9,062 nucleotides of DNA from an uncultured Chlamydiae bacterium (GCA_903889795.1 CAISYW010000151.1:1-9062), one strand, 5' to 3'; counted from the first letter of the stretch, positions 1 through 6,827 are shown. Notes: generated by a model from the sequence alone, not told the origin. Numbers and translations are program-made.

Positions 1-2
1 AG

Positions 3-101
3 CACACCGTGCGGCAATTTAGTTGCGCGCATATCAAGTGCCTGGGCTGCATTTTGGGCAGCATCTCCGCCAATTTCGCCAAGTGTTTGATGACATAAAA
101 T
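3..101 (-). other. Unassigned open frame at window edge, possible 5' end or remnant of a gene
   Basis: On the minus strand, downstream of ybaB, one frame stays open from about base 101 to the window edge. It reads like ordinary protein, with a stretch QTLGEIGGDAAQNAAQALD followed by MRATKLPHGV. No ATG or GTG opens it before the internal Met. The nearest upstream ATG (94-96) is in another frame and runs to a stop after 20 codons. It could be a gene with a rare or internal start, a frameshifted remnant, or chance. The plus-strand frames across the same bases stop at 88-90 and 96-98 and look less protein-like, being rich in Trp or Cys. I do not recognise a family. Confidence 0.2.
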
Positions 102-103
102 CT

Positions 104-127
104 GGAGCCAGTTTTACTACTGGCTCC
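104..127 (-). terminator. Hairpin after ybaB, probable terminator of dnaX-ybaB
   Basis: A perfect 9-bp stem (GGAGCCAGT / ACTGGCTCC) with a 6-base loop starts four bases past the ybaB stop codon. On the minus strand it is followed by AGATTTTAT, a short U-tract, so it fits a modest Rho-independent terminator for the dnaX-ybaB transcript. On the plus strand the tail is only TGTTTA, so activity in that direction would be weaker. Confidence 0.6.
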
Positions 128-130
128 TGT

Positions 131-415
131 TTACCAGGGCATCTTCGGTGAAGATGGGGAATTTTCCAGCTTTTGTGCTGCATCTTCATAAGCCGCAATA
201 ATCAGATCTTGTAATCCTTCGATGTCGTTTGGGTTCACGCATTCGGGTTTAATTACAATTGTTTTGAGAGCTTTTTCGCCATCGATTGTCGCAGTGACCA
301 ATCCATTGCCCGCGCTTCCTGTCGATAATGTTTTTTTGAGGTTATCGCGCATTTGACCGACTTGATCTTGCATCATCCGGGCCTGTTTTTTCATCTTTGA
401 AAATCCGCTTCCCAT
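131..415 (-). CDS. ybaB: YbaB/EbfC family nucleoid-associated protein
   Basis: A 94-residue protein of the YbaB/EbfC family, small dimeric DNA-binding proteins of the nucleoid that are often encoded beside dnaX and recR. The N-terminal half (about residues 5-30) is a charged helix rich in Lys, Met and Gln. The signature follows: GNGLV at 37-41, then a beta segment ending in IKPEC (55-59) and the C-terminal helix DLIIAAYEDA (70-79). The length is slightly below the roughly 110 residues of E. coli YbaB. The opening MGSG and the GNGLV/IKPEC spacing resemble chlamydial YbaB as I remember it. It lies 8 bases after dnaX, and its Shine-Dalgarno overlaps the dnaX stop codon, so the two are surely co-transcribed and probably coupled. 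Its exact role here (nucleoid organisation, recombination or regulation) cannot be read from sequence. Confidence 0.93.
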   Translation of the reverse strand: MGSGFSKMKKQARMMQDQVGQMRDNLKKTLSTGSAGNGLVTATIDGEKALKTIVIKPECVNPNDIEGLQDLIIAAYEDAAQKLENSPSSPKMPW

Positions 416-419
416 AAAG

Positions 420-425
420 ATCCTT
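420..425 (-). promoter_or_regulatory. Ribosome binding site of ybaB overlapping the dnaX stop codon
   Basis: On the minus strand AAGGAT shares bases with the TAA stop of dnaX (424-426) and lies four bases before the ybaB ATG. Ribosomes ending dnaX would sit on the ybaB initiation site, which supports translational coupling and fixes the ybaB start. Confidence 0.7.
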
Positions 426-2046
426 AGTTTTTGATTGTTCCTTCCAGTTCAACAGCAGCAAAGCGTAAAAGAGTTTCGTAGCGTCCCGGATCCGGTTTTC
501 GTTCTAATACTGAGGGGGCTTTTGGTAAAACCGGTATGCAGGGCTGTAAGTCTTGACCCACCACTGAATGGATGGGATTGCAGCAAGCGATGCATTCAGC
601 CTTCACGCTCGGTTTGATGAGATCGGGATCGCTTACGGGAACTGACGCTTCTATGCAAGGTTCTATTTTTATCGGCAGAACATCTGGTTCGGGGGGGACT
701 TCAAGTTTAGGGGAAGACTCAGGAATTTCGTTTCTTGAAGCTCGGTCGCTTTTCGAGGGATTGGCTTGTTTTTCCGCTTCGTTTACGCATAGGATGTTAG
801 TGTCCGTATCTAAAACATCAGAATCCTGTAAAATTCGATCCGGTTCTGAAGATGAATTTGAATCAATCGGAATGTTGGGAAGGCTGGCAGAAGGCTCATT
901 TTTAGAAATATTTTGCTCAAGTTCGTTGAGGCGTCGAATCAATACTTCGATGGGAATGCGGTTTTTACTGCGTAGTATCTGGAGAAGAATGGATTCCAGG
1001 CTCGTGCGCTGCATGGGGCTTTTTTGCAGGGGAGCAAAGGCATTTAAAAGGGTTTCAAGAATATAAAATAGTTGGGCTTGCGTATAGAGCTTTACGGCGC
1101 GATTGACGCGAGAAAAAAGAGGCTCAGGAAGGCAGAGAGAGGGAGTTCCCATGGTTTTAGCGAGAGTAAGCCGGCGATAATGGCCAATTAATTGTTCTAA
1201 GAAATGGCTGAGGTCTTTGCCCATTTGAAAGAGGCTCTCGACAAGTTCAAATGCAAAAGATATGCGGCCTTCATTGAAAGCGGTATCGAATTCAAAGAAT
1301 AGCTCATCGGAAACAAGCCCAAGGACGCTGCGTACCTGTTCGGCTTGGATTGCATCATCCGTGAAACAAAGAATCTGATCGAACAGCGACTCGGCGTCGC
1401 GTAAAGAGCCCTCTGCAAAGGAGGCGATTAGATGAATCGCTTCCGGCGATATTTCCCGCTTTAGGTCTTTGGCGATGGTGAGCAGCTTTTGGGCGATTTG
1501 CGCTTCTGTGAGCCGTTGCATGTCAAATCGCTGGCAGCGGCTGACGATCGTTGGCAGGATTTTGTGCGGTTCTGTTGTGGCAAAAAAGAATTTTGCACGT
1601 GGAGGCGGCTCTTCAAGAGTTTTGAGCAAAGCGTTGAATGCCTCCTTAGTGAGCATGTGCACTTCGTCAATAATGTAAATTTTGTATTTGCCATGGCTGG
1701 GAGCATAGCCGATCGTTTCGTTGAGTTGACGAATGTCGTCGATGCCGCGGTTTGATGCGCCGTCGATTTCGATGACGTCGAGCGACTGGCCGGAAAGGAT
1801 CTCCAGGCATGAAGAACAGCGGTTACACGGTTCATGGTCGGTTCCAAGAGCCTGGCAATTGAGAGCTTTGGCGAAGAGGCGCGCTATTGTGGTTTTTCCA
1901 ACTCCGCGCGAACCGCAGAAAAGATAGGCATGAGCGACCCGATCGAAGCGCAAGGCATTCTTGAGGGTCGTAATAATTGTTTCCTGTCCCATGACATCGC
2001 TGAATGTCTGGGGACGGTAGCGACGAGCTAAAACAAGGTATTTCAT
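424..2046 (-). CDS. dnaX: DNA polymerase III clamp loader subunit tau/gamma (DnaX)
   Basis: The ATPase subunit of the clamp loader, which places the beta sliding clamp on primed DNA and couples polymerases at the fork. The N-terminus MKYLVLARRYRPQTF is typical of DnaX. Walker A GSRGVGKT is at 45-52. A zinc site is formed by C64, C74, C77 and C80, Walker B ends in DEVH (127-130), sensor 1 is ATTEP (156-160), the arginine-finger SRC is at 169-171, and sensor 2 is GSLRDAES (213-220). AAA+ and collar domains fill about 1-370. From about 380 to 490 the chain becomes a Ser/Pro/Glu/Asp-rich linker, and a short ordered-looking tail ends in YETLLRFAAVELEG. At 540 residues it is shorter than E. coli tau (643), mainly in the C-terminal domains. 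I see no in-frame slippery heptamer for a separate gamma product. No good Shine-Dalgarno precedes the ATG, but the conserved N-terminus supports this start. Confidence 0.97.
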   Translation of the reverse strand: MKYLVLARRYRPQTFSDVMGQETIITTLKNALRFDRVAHAYLFCGSRGVGKTTIARLFAKALNCQALGTDHEPCNRCSSCLEILSGQSLDVIEIDGASNRGIDDIRQLNETIGYAPSHGKYKIYIIDEVHMLTKEAFNALLKTLEEPPPRAKFFFATTEPHKILPTIVSRCQRFDMQRLTEAQIAQKLLTIAKDLKREISPEAIHLIASFAEGSLRDAESLFDQILCFTDDAIQAEQVRSVLGLVSDELFFEFDTAFNEGRISFAFELVESLFQMGKDLSHFLEQLIGHYRRLTLAKTMGTPSLCLPEPLFSRVNRAVKLYTQAQLFYILETLLNAFAPLQKSPMQRTSLESILLQILRSKNRIPIEVLIRRLNELEQNISKNEPSASLPNIPIDSNSSSEPDRILQDSDVLDTDTNILCVNEAEKQANPSKSDRASRNEIPESSPKLEVPPEPDVLPIKIEPCIEASVPVSDPDLIKPSVKAECIACCNPIHSVVGQDLQPCIPVLPKAPSVLERKPDPGRYETLLRFAAVELEGTIKN

Positions 2047-2052
2047 TAATCT

Positions 2053-2064
2053 ACAACTAGTTGT
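2053..2064. promoter_or_regulatory. 12-bp perfect palindrome in the dnaX leader
   Basis: ACAACTAGTTGT is its own reverse complement and ends only seven bases before the dnaX start codon, downstream of the candidate -10 box. It occupies the place where a Shine-Dalgarno should be, and none is visible. It could be an operator for a dimeric regulator, a small hairpin over the initiation region, or chance. CTAG lies at its centre. Confidence 0.35.
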
Positions 2065-2090
2065 GTTTTGTTTGTATTTTGTAGTATACT
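2061..2090 (+). promoter_or_regulatory. Candidate opposing promoter toward the HD gene
   Basis: AGTATACT (2083-2090) is palindromic, so it supplies a TATACT -10 box on the plus strand too (2085-2090). TTGTGT (2061-2066) lies 18 bases upstream. If used, this would be the original promoter of the HD-domain gene, and its transcript now runs through the whole palindromic element. The -35 match is weak, so this is a suggestion only. Confidence 0.25.
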
Positions 2091-2112
2091 GTTTTGATTC
2101 TTTTTGAGTCTA
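2083..2112 (-). promoter_or_regulatory. Candidate sigma-70-type promoter of dnaX-ybaB
   Basis: On the minus strand TATACT (2083-2088) is a strong -10 box, with TAGACT (2107-2112, four of six consensus positions) 18 bases upstream as a weak -35. Transcription would start near 2076, leaving a leader of about 30 bases. The -35 box overlaps the outer end of the palindromic element, so insertion of that element may have changed this promoter. Confidence 0.45.
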
Positions 2113-2290
2113 GTACACCGTTTCAAAAGTTTTTGGTGTTTCGGCTGACGTGAAAGCTCCCTAGAATCAACGATCGTAGGGCTACCGCAAACTGCCCAGT
2201 ATTAATTCAATACAGGGCAGTTTGCGATCGTCGATTATAGGGGCTTTCACGTCAGCCGAAACACCAAAAACTTTTGAAACGGTGTACTAG
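2110..2290. mobile_element. Palindromic MITE-like element, IS630/Tc1 type suspected
   Basis: A 181-base near-palindrome in the gap between the divergent genes. The outer 48 bases (2110-2157) match the reverse complement of 2243-2290 perfectly. The arms continue inward with a few mismatches and one extra block of about 11-12 bases in the left arm (near 2177-2187). They close in a hairpin formed by 2186-2197 and 2215-2226. There is no coding capacity. Both ends read CTAG, which fits insertion at CTAG with TA duplication, the known habit of the IS630 family: C-TA-[2113-2287]-TA-G. Because CTAG is itself part of the palindrome, the target duplication cannot be proved from one copy. Folded as RNA or single-stranded DNA it would form a stem of roughly 80 bp. 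No transposase is visible in the window. Confidence 0.7.
2186..2226. repeat. Central hairpin of the palindromic element
   Basis: CGCAAACTGCCC (2186-2197) pairs perfectly with GGGCAGTTTGCG (2215-2226). After an A-A mismatch, GTATT pairs with AATAC, leaving the five-base loop AATTC. This is the apex of the larger palindrome and would be a stable hairpin by itself. It has no T-tract on either side and so is not a standard terminator. Confidence 0.7.
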
Positions 2291-2382
2291 GAGCCTTTCC
2301 TATAACGAACTCTTTGAAGAGTATCGCCCTGATGGAGCAAGAATGGGTGGATGAATTCTCCACAGTATTCTAAAGTAAAGAG
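2291..2382. other. Leader between the palindromic element and the HD gene
   Basis: These 92 bases hold TATAAC (2301-2306), which could be a -10 box. The nearest TTGAAA (2274-2279, inside the element) is 21 bases upstream, too far for a normal spacer. An open frame encoding NELFEEYRPDGARMGG ends with TGA at 2352-2354. It is too short to assign and may be a coding remnant or chance. No clear terminator or RNA gene is visible. Confidence 0.3.
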
Positions 2383-4542
2383 ATGAGAGTAATTATGAAG
2401 GAAGTACCTCCTTCGATAAAAAGGGAATTTTGGGATATCAGACGTTGGCTGATGGTCAATGATCGTGGCTGGCGTCTCCTTGTAGGTGTAATTTGCGTTT
2501 TTTGCCTAGCCCTCTTTTTGCATTTTCGGGAAGTGAGGCTTGATGTTCTCGAGCTGAACTCATCGGCTGATCGTTATACTGTCGCACAAACTGATTTTGA
2601 ATTTTCTGACTACGAGAGTACGATTTTCCTTAAGCAGCAAGCCATGCAGAACGTGGGAACCATTTTTCAGTTGAATTCCCAGCAGATACTTCATGAGCGC
2701 TTTGAGTTGGAAAATACTCTGATTCATACCCGAGAATGGCGCTCAGCCGCTCCGGCGAGCACATTTGAGGAAATGTACAAAGTAATTGATGCACTTGGGT
2801 CGATTCTTCTCGACGTGCGATTTACTGATGCCAGAACGATTCAGGTCGCTAAGGAGTGTTCTCTTCCTCACGACTTTTTTTATGAATTTATTCCTGCAGC
2901 TTCAGCGAGTGATCATTTTTTGCCGGATGATTTTTGGGAACGCGCATCCGATCAGATTGCTCAAAAAGATCATTTTCATCCCGAAGTCATCTCTTATGTA
3001 TTCAACTTTTTTCGATTACAGGCATGGGAATTGAAAAAAGATTCAATCGAAGAGCGATTGATACGTAACGCGGTTAGCAAGATGGTTCCTGAGAAATTCA
3101 CTTATGTTCAAGCAGGAGCGCGGATTGTCGAGCCGGGTGAAAAAATCACTTCGCGCCATTTGACAATGATGCAGGCAATGAAGGAGGCAATTTCAGATAG
3201 CCGAAAAGTTTGGGAGCCGCTTCCCATTATTTCGAGCTTGCTGCTCTCTTTTATTTTCATTGCGATTACTTCTCAATTTTTTAAAGTGAGCAAGCAGTCA
3301 TTTTTGCGCTCTTTGCAGCAACTTTCTTTACTCGTATGTATTGTTCTTTTGACTTTGCTTTTTGCCAAACTGACTGAGTTTGCTCTCGTCAAAAGTACGA
3401 GTCTCTTTTTTGAAAGAATTCGTTTCCCCATTCTGGTGCCTTTCGCCGCGGCGTTGATCTGCATTCTTCTTACACCGAACATCGCACTGTTCGCTTCCGC
3501 TTTTTTATCGATTATTTTATCGATCAGCTTGGCGGTCGATCACAACCAGTTTTTGATTTTGAATGTGATCACTTCGATTGTCGTCATTATCTGCACTCGC
3601 AACATACGAAAACGCACGGATGTTTTTACGATTTTTCTGAAAACATGGCTGGGATCGATTCCCATCCTCTACGCATTTACCCTCGGTGAGTCGCATTATT
3701 GGAGTTTTTCATTATTAAATGACATTGGCGCGTCGTTTTCTTTTTTGATGCTCTCTGCTGTTCTCGTCGTCGGATTGCTTCCTATATTAGAGACTCTCTT
3801 TCACGTTCTGACAGACATGACTTTGATGGAATATATGGATTCCAATAACTTTCTTCTGCAAAAGATGGCGGTGGAAGTGCCGGGGACCTACCAGCATTGT
3901 TTGGTTTTAGCCAACCTCGCCGAATCCTGTGCTACGGCTGTTGGCGCCAACGGACTGTTCTGTAGGGTAGCGACTCTTTATCATGATATTGGTAAAATTG
4001 CGAATCCCCAGTTTTATACCGAAAATCAACAAGCTTCCGTCAATATTCATCAACTATTAACTCCCTATGAATCAGCTCAAGTAATCATCTCTCATGTTAC
4101 TGATGGAGAACAGCTGGCGCGTAAAAATCGACTTCCCCAGCCATTCATTGACATTATTCGGCAGCATCACGGCACGACTCTTGCCTATTATTTTTATTGC
4201 AAGCAGCTTGAATTGAAAGGCGGACATAAGGAAGAGGTTGATGAATCGCAGTTCCGTTATCCTGGTCCGAAGCCGCAAACTAAGGAAGCGGCCATTATCA
4301 TGATCTGTGATTGTATCGAAGCGGCGTCTCGATCCTGGGTTGATGTTTCTGAGCAGACATTAAATGATTTGGTTGATCGACTCATTGCTGCAAAAGCGGA
4401 AGACGGTCAATTTGATGAATGCAATCTCACTTTTGAAGAATTGAGCCGCTTGAAGTGCAAGCTCGTTAAATCTCTTCTTTTGACGCACCATATCCGTGTC
4501 AAATATCCCCAAAAAGAAAAACTTCCGACTCTCCCGCAGTAA
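2383..4542 (+). CDS. pgpH: 7TM-HD membrane phosphohydrolase, probable cyclic-di-AMP phosphodiesterase (PgpH type)
   Basis: A 719-residue inner-membrane protein of the PgpH/YqfF type; studied members cleave cyclic di-AMP to pApA. TM1 is at about 33-48, followed by a large extracytoplasmic domain (about 50-277). A block of membrane segments covers roughly 281-474, and the cytoplasmic HD domain runs from about 495 to the end. The metal-site residues are all present: H505 (TYQHC), H534-D535 (YHDIGK), H571 (ISHV), H595-H596 (RQHHGT) and D643 (ICDCIEAASR). The family's ENQ is at 547-549. Length and domain order are normal for the family. A second start at 2395 (MKEVPP) has a better-spaced GAGAG and may be the true one, giving 715 residues. 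The substrate is inferred from the family; the sequence shows only that the active site is intact. It is transcribed divergently from dnaX and stands apart from the glycosyltransferase operon. Confidence 0.92.
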   Translation: MRVIMKEVPPSIKREFWDIRRWLMVNDRGWRLLVGVICVFCLALFLHFREVRLDVLELNSSADRYTVAQTDFEFSDYESTIFLKQQAMQNVGTIFQLNSQQILHERFELENTLIHTREWRSAAPASTFEEMYKVIDALGSILLDVRFTDARTIQVAKECSLPHDFFYEFIPAASASDHFLPDDFWERASDQIAQKDHFHPEVISYVFNFFRLQAWELKKDSIEERLIRNAVSKMVPEKFTYVQAGARIVEPGEKITSRHLTMMQAMKEAISDSRKVWEPLPIISSLLLSFIFIAITSQFFKVSKQSFLRSLQQLSLLVCIVLLTLLFAKLTEFALVKSTSLFFERIRFPILVPFAAALICILLTPNIALFASAFLSIILSISLAVDHNQFLILNVITSIVVIICTRNIRKRTDVFTIFLKTWLGSIPILYAFTLGESHYWSFSLLNDIGASFSFLMLSAVLVVGLLPILETLFHVLTDMTLMEYMDSNNFLLQKMAVEVPGTYQHCLVLANLAESCATAVGANGLFCRVATLYHDIGKIANPQFYTENQQASVNIHQLLTPYESAQVIISHVTDGEQLARKNRLPQPFIDIIRQHHGTTLAYYFYCKQLELKGGHKEEVDESQFRYPGPKPQTKEAAIIMICDCIEAASRSWVDVSEQTLNDLVDRLIAAKAEDGQFDECNLTFEELSRLKCKLVKSLLLTHHIRVKYPQKEKLPTLPQ

Positions 4543-4635
4543 ATTTCCTTTTCTTGCATTTTTTATTTTTAAATTATATCACTATCAGATAGTTTTATAA
4601 TTTTTAAGAAAATAATCTATTGTAAGTAAATCATT
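4543..4635 (+). promoter_or_regulatory. AT-rich gap with candidate promoter and 13-base palindrome
   Basis: This gap separates the HD gene from the glycosyltransferase operon. It contains a perfect TATAAT (4596-4601), suitable as a -10 box, with only a poor -35 (ATTATA, 4573-4578) at 17 bases. An alternative -35, TTGCAT (4554-4559), lacks a good -10 at the right distance. ACTATCAGATAGT (4581-4593), a 6-bp inverted repeat around a single A, sits within the spacer just before TATAAT, where an operator would block polymerase. The first transferase ATG has no convincing Shine-Dalgarno, only TAAG about nine bases upstream. No strong terminator for the HD gene is visible, only T-rich runs. Confidence 0.45.
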
Positions 4636-5721
4636 ATGAAGAAGACCATTTGTTTAAGTATGGTTGTGAAAGACGAAGCGATCGTTATTGTGAAATGTTT
4701 GGCTTCGGTAAAAGACATCGTTGATCACTGGGTTATCGTTGATACGGGATCTAGCGACGGCACACAAAAAATCATCAAAGATTTCCTTAGTGATGTTCCT
4801 GGAGAATTATACGAGCGGCCATGGGTTGATTTTGCTTTTAACCGCAATGAGGCTTTCGCTCTTGCAAAAGACAAAGGAGACTATCTTCTTTTTATCGATG
4901 CCGATGAGACTTTGGAATTCATCAATTCGTTTTCTTTGCCGCTGCTGGAAAAAGATTATTACGTAGCAATTTTATATAATAAAGTTTTTCTATCCACGCG
5001 GATACTTCTTGTGAACAGTCATTTTAATTGGCAATGGAATGGAATCATTCATGAAACGGTTGAATGTCCTGAGGCAAAAAATAAAGGGTTTTTAAAGCAG
5101 GCAATCATACGAGTGACTCTTGAAGGAAATCGATCACGGGATCTGTTGAAAAAATTTCGCCAGGATATAGAGCTCCTCCAGCGCGCTCTTCAAAAGGATC
5201 CTCAAAATGGCCGCTATCGTCTCCAGTTGGCGCAACATTATGAAGCCGTGCAAGAGTATTCGCTGGCTCTCAAAAGTTATGAATTGCGGACGGTGATGGG
5301 AGGGGCGGAATCGGAAATATTCGTCTCTTTATATCGAATGGGTTTGTTGCAAAAAACACTCAAAATGTCTTCGGAAATCTTTCTCAATAGCTACGCCAAA
5401 GCTTTCCAAATCTGTCCATGGCGGGCGGAACCGCTCTTTTTTTTGGTGGAATACTTTTTAAATATTAATTCCTATGTTTTGGGATATTTAGTAGCCAGGT
5501 TTGCTATTAATGTCGAACTTATTGTTGATTACTATTTAATTTCTCATGAAATTTATGATTATGGGCTTCTTTATCAGTTTGCTGAATGTTCGTTTCGGAT
5601 GGGGAAATATCAAGAAGCTTATGAAAGTTTAAAATGTCTTCTCGCTATGGAAATCCTACCGACGGATGTTCGAAAAGTGTGTGAGAAAAATTTTGCGGTT
5701 TTAAAAAATAATGGTAACTAA
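4636..5721 (+). CDS. GT2 family glycosyltransferase with TPR-like C-terminus, paralogue 1
   Basis: A 361-residue cytosolic GT-A fold transferase, first gene of the operon. The nucleotide-binding start is ICLSMVVKDEA (5-15), followed by VDTGSSDGT (35-43). The metal-binding DXD is in FIDADE (86-91; D88, D90), and WNGIIHE (134-140) is typical of the GT2 branch that carries TPRs. Residues about 175-223 and 312-337 are helical and look like degenerate TPR units, probably for acceptor or partner binding. There is no signal peptide or clear membrane segment. Known relatives include SunS-like protein glycosyltransferases and surface-polysaccharide enzymes; sugar and acceptor cannot be told here. Over the first 95 residues, by hand count, it shares about 73 positions with each of the next two genes. 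It differs from both at NEA (here DEA, 13-15). The next gene starts five bases after its stop. Confidence 0.9.
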   Translation: MKKTICLSMVVKDEAIVIVKCLASVKDIVDHWVIVDTGSSDGTQKIIKDFLSDVPGELYERPWVDFAFNRNEAFALAKDKGDYLLFIDADETLEFINSFSLPLLEKDYYVAILYNKVFLSTRILLVNSHFNWQWNGIIHETVECPEAKNKGFLKQAIIRVTLEGNRSRDLLKKFRQDIELLQRALQKDPQNGRYRLQLAQHYEAVQEYSLALKSYELRTVMGGAESEIFVSLYRMGLLQKTLKMSSEIFLNSYAKAFQICPWRAEPLFFLVEYFLNINSYVLGYLVARFAINVELIVDYYLISHEIYDYGLLYQFAECSFRMGKYQEAYESLKCLLAMEILPTDVRKVCEKNFAVLKNNGN

Positions 5722-5726
5722 ATTTT

Positions 5727-6827
5727 ATGAAAAAGAGTGTTTGTTTAAATATGATCGTAAAAAACGAAGCGCATGCAGTTGAAAAATGCTTGGCTTCGGT
5801 GAAAAAAGTGATTGATTATTGGGTCATCGTCGATACCGGATCGAGCGACGGTACGCAAAAAATCATTAAACATTTTCTCAGAGACATTCCGGGAAAATTA
5901 TATGAGCGGCCCTGGGTCGATTTTGCATTTAATCGGAATCAAGCGCTTACGTTAGCAAAAAGAAAAGGAGACTATCTTCTTTTTATCGACGCCGATGAGC
6001 GTTTGGAATTTATCAATTCATCTGATTTTCCGCCTTTGAACAAAGACTTTTACATGTCTCTTTATCATCACAGCGCATTCATTTCTCGTCGCATTTTGCT
6101 TGTGAATAGTCGTTTGGACTGGAGGTGGAATGGTGTCATTCATGAGGTAGTTGAATGCGCTGATGCAAAAAACGTTGGTCTTTTAAACCAGGTGATTAAT
6201 CGGGCGACACGGGAAGGAGACCGATCGAAAGATCTGCAGAAAAAATTTCTTCATGATATTGAGCTTCTCGAGGGTGTTGCGCAAAAGGAGCCGCAAAATA
6301 GCCGTAACCGCTTTCATCTTGCGAAACATTATGAAGCGGCCAAGGAATATTCGCTGGCTCTCAAAAACTATGAAATAAGAGCATCGGCCGGCGATTCGGG
6401 AGCGGAAGTGTTTTACTGTTTATATCGAAAGGGCGTGATAGAAAAAGAGCTTGAGATGTCCTCGGAGATCTTTATCAATAGCTTTGTTAGGGCTTTTCTG
6501 AACCGACCCTGTCGAGCGGAGCCTCTATATAGTTTATTGGAATATTTCATGGAGATCGAAGCATATTTAGTCGGCTATCTGATATCCAGGTTTGTTATGA
6601 CGGATAAGTTAGTTAATGAATATTATTTATCATTACACAAAGTCTATGATTATGCTCTTTTATCTCAATTTATAGAATGTTCGTTTCATGTTGGGAAATA
6701 TCAAGAGACTTACGATGGTTTAACGCGTCTTCTCGCCGTTTCGACGTTGCCATCAGATATTCGTACTGCCAGCGAGAAAAATTTTGCATTTCTTAAAAAA
6801 ACTATTTTTAACCAAAAAGCTAGTTAA
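5727..6827 (+). CDS. GT2 family glycosyltransferase with TPR-like C-terminus, paralogue 2
   Basis: A 366-residue paralogue of the preceding gene, with no insertions relative to it over the first 140 residues. It keeps VDTGSSDGT (35-43), ERPWVDFAFNRN (60-71), FIDADE (86-91) and WNGVIHE (134-140), so the catalytic core appears intact. The C-terminal helical half is more divergent, which fits shared chemistry with a different acceptor or partner. By hand count it matches paralogue 3 at about 77 of the first 95 residues, slightly closer than to paralogue 1. The DNA is also very similar, for instance around 5900-5955 against 7000-7055. No Shine-Dalgarno precedes the start, only ATTTT, so translation probably depends on ribosomes finishing the upstream gene. 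Its TAA shares one base with the next ATG (TAATG). Confidence 0.9.
   Translation: MKKSVCLNMIVKNEAHAVEKCLASVKKVIDYWVIVDTGSSDGTQKIIKHFLRDIPGKLYERPWVDFAFNRNQALTLAKRKGDYLLFIDADERLEFINSSDFPPLNKDFYMSLYHHSAFISRRILLVNSRLDWRWNGVIHEVVECADAKNVGLLNQVINRATREGDRSKDLQKKFLHDIELLEGVAQKEPQNSRNRFHLAKHYEAAKEYSLALKNYEIRASAGDSGAEVFYCLYRKGVIEKELEMSSEIFINSFVRAFLNRPCRAEPLYSLLEYFMEIEAYLVGYLISRFVMTDKLVNEYYLSLHKVYDYALLSQFIECSFHVGKYQETYDGLTRLLAVSTLPSDIRTASEKNFAFLKKTIFNQKAS

Noticed and set aside
1014..1030. A run of six A (minus strand CAAAAAAGC) in dnaX as a programmed frameshift site for a gamma product
   Set aside because: The reading frame is CAA AAA AGC, so the A-run is not in the X-XXY-YYZ register needed for -1 slippage, and no strong downstream stem was noticed. 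Transcriptional slippage remains possible but unsupported.
572..1066. A 164-codon plus-strand open frame across the dnaX C-terminal region
   Set aside because: It is antisense to the Ser/Pro-rich linker of dnaX, has a Ser/Arg/Gly-rich shadow composition, no family motif, and no ribosome binding site that I could see.
1461..1847. A 128-codon minus-strand frame inside dnaX
   Set aside because: It overlaps the conserved AAA+ core in another frame on the same strand and shows no recognisable domain.
2110..2290. The palindrome as an ordinary terminator, CRISPR repeat or replication origin
   Set aside because: It lies between divergent genes with no T-tract after either arm, occurs once with no spacers, and shows no cluster of DnaA boxes. 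The CTAG ends and perfect arms fit a mobile element better.
4543..4600. A Rho-independent terminator after the HD gene
   Set aside because: The only inverted repeat, ACTATC-A-GATAGT, leaves almost no loop and is AT-rich, so a stable RNA hairpin is unlikely. It suits an operator better.
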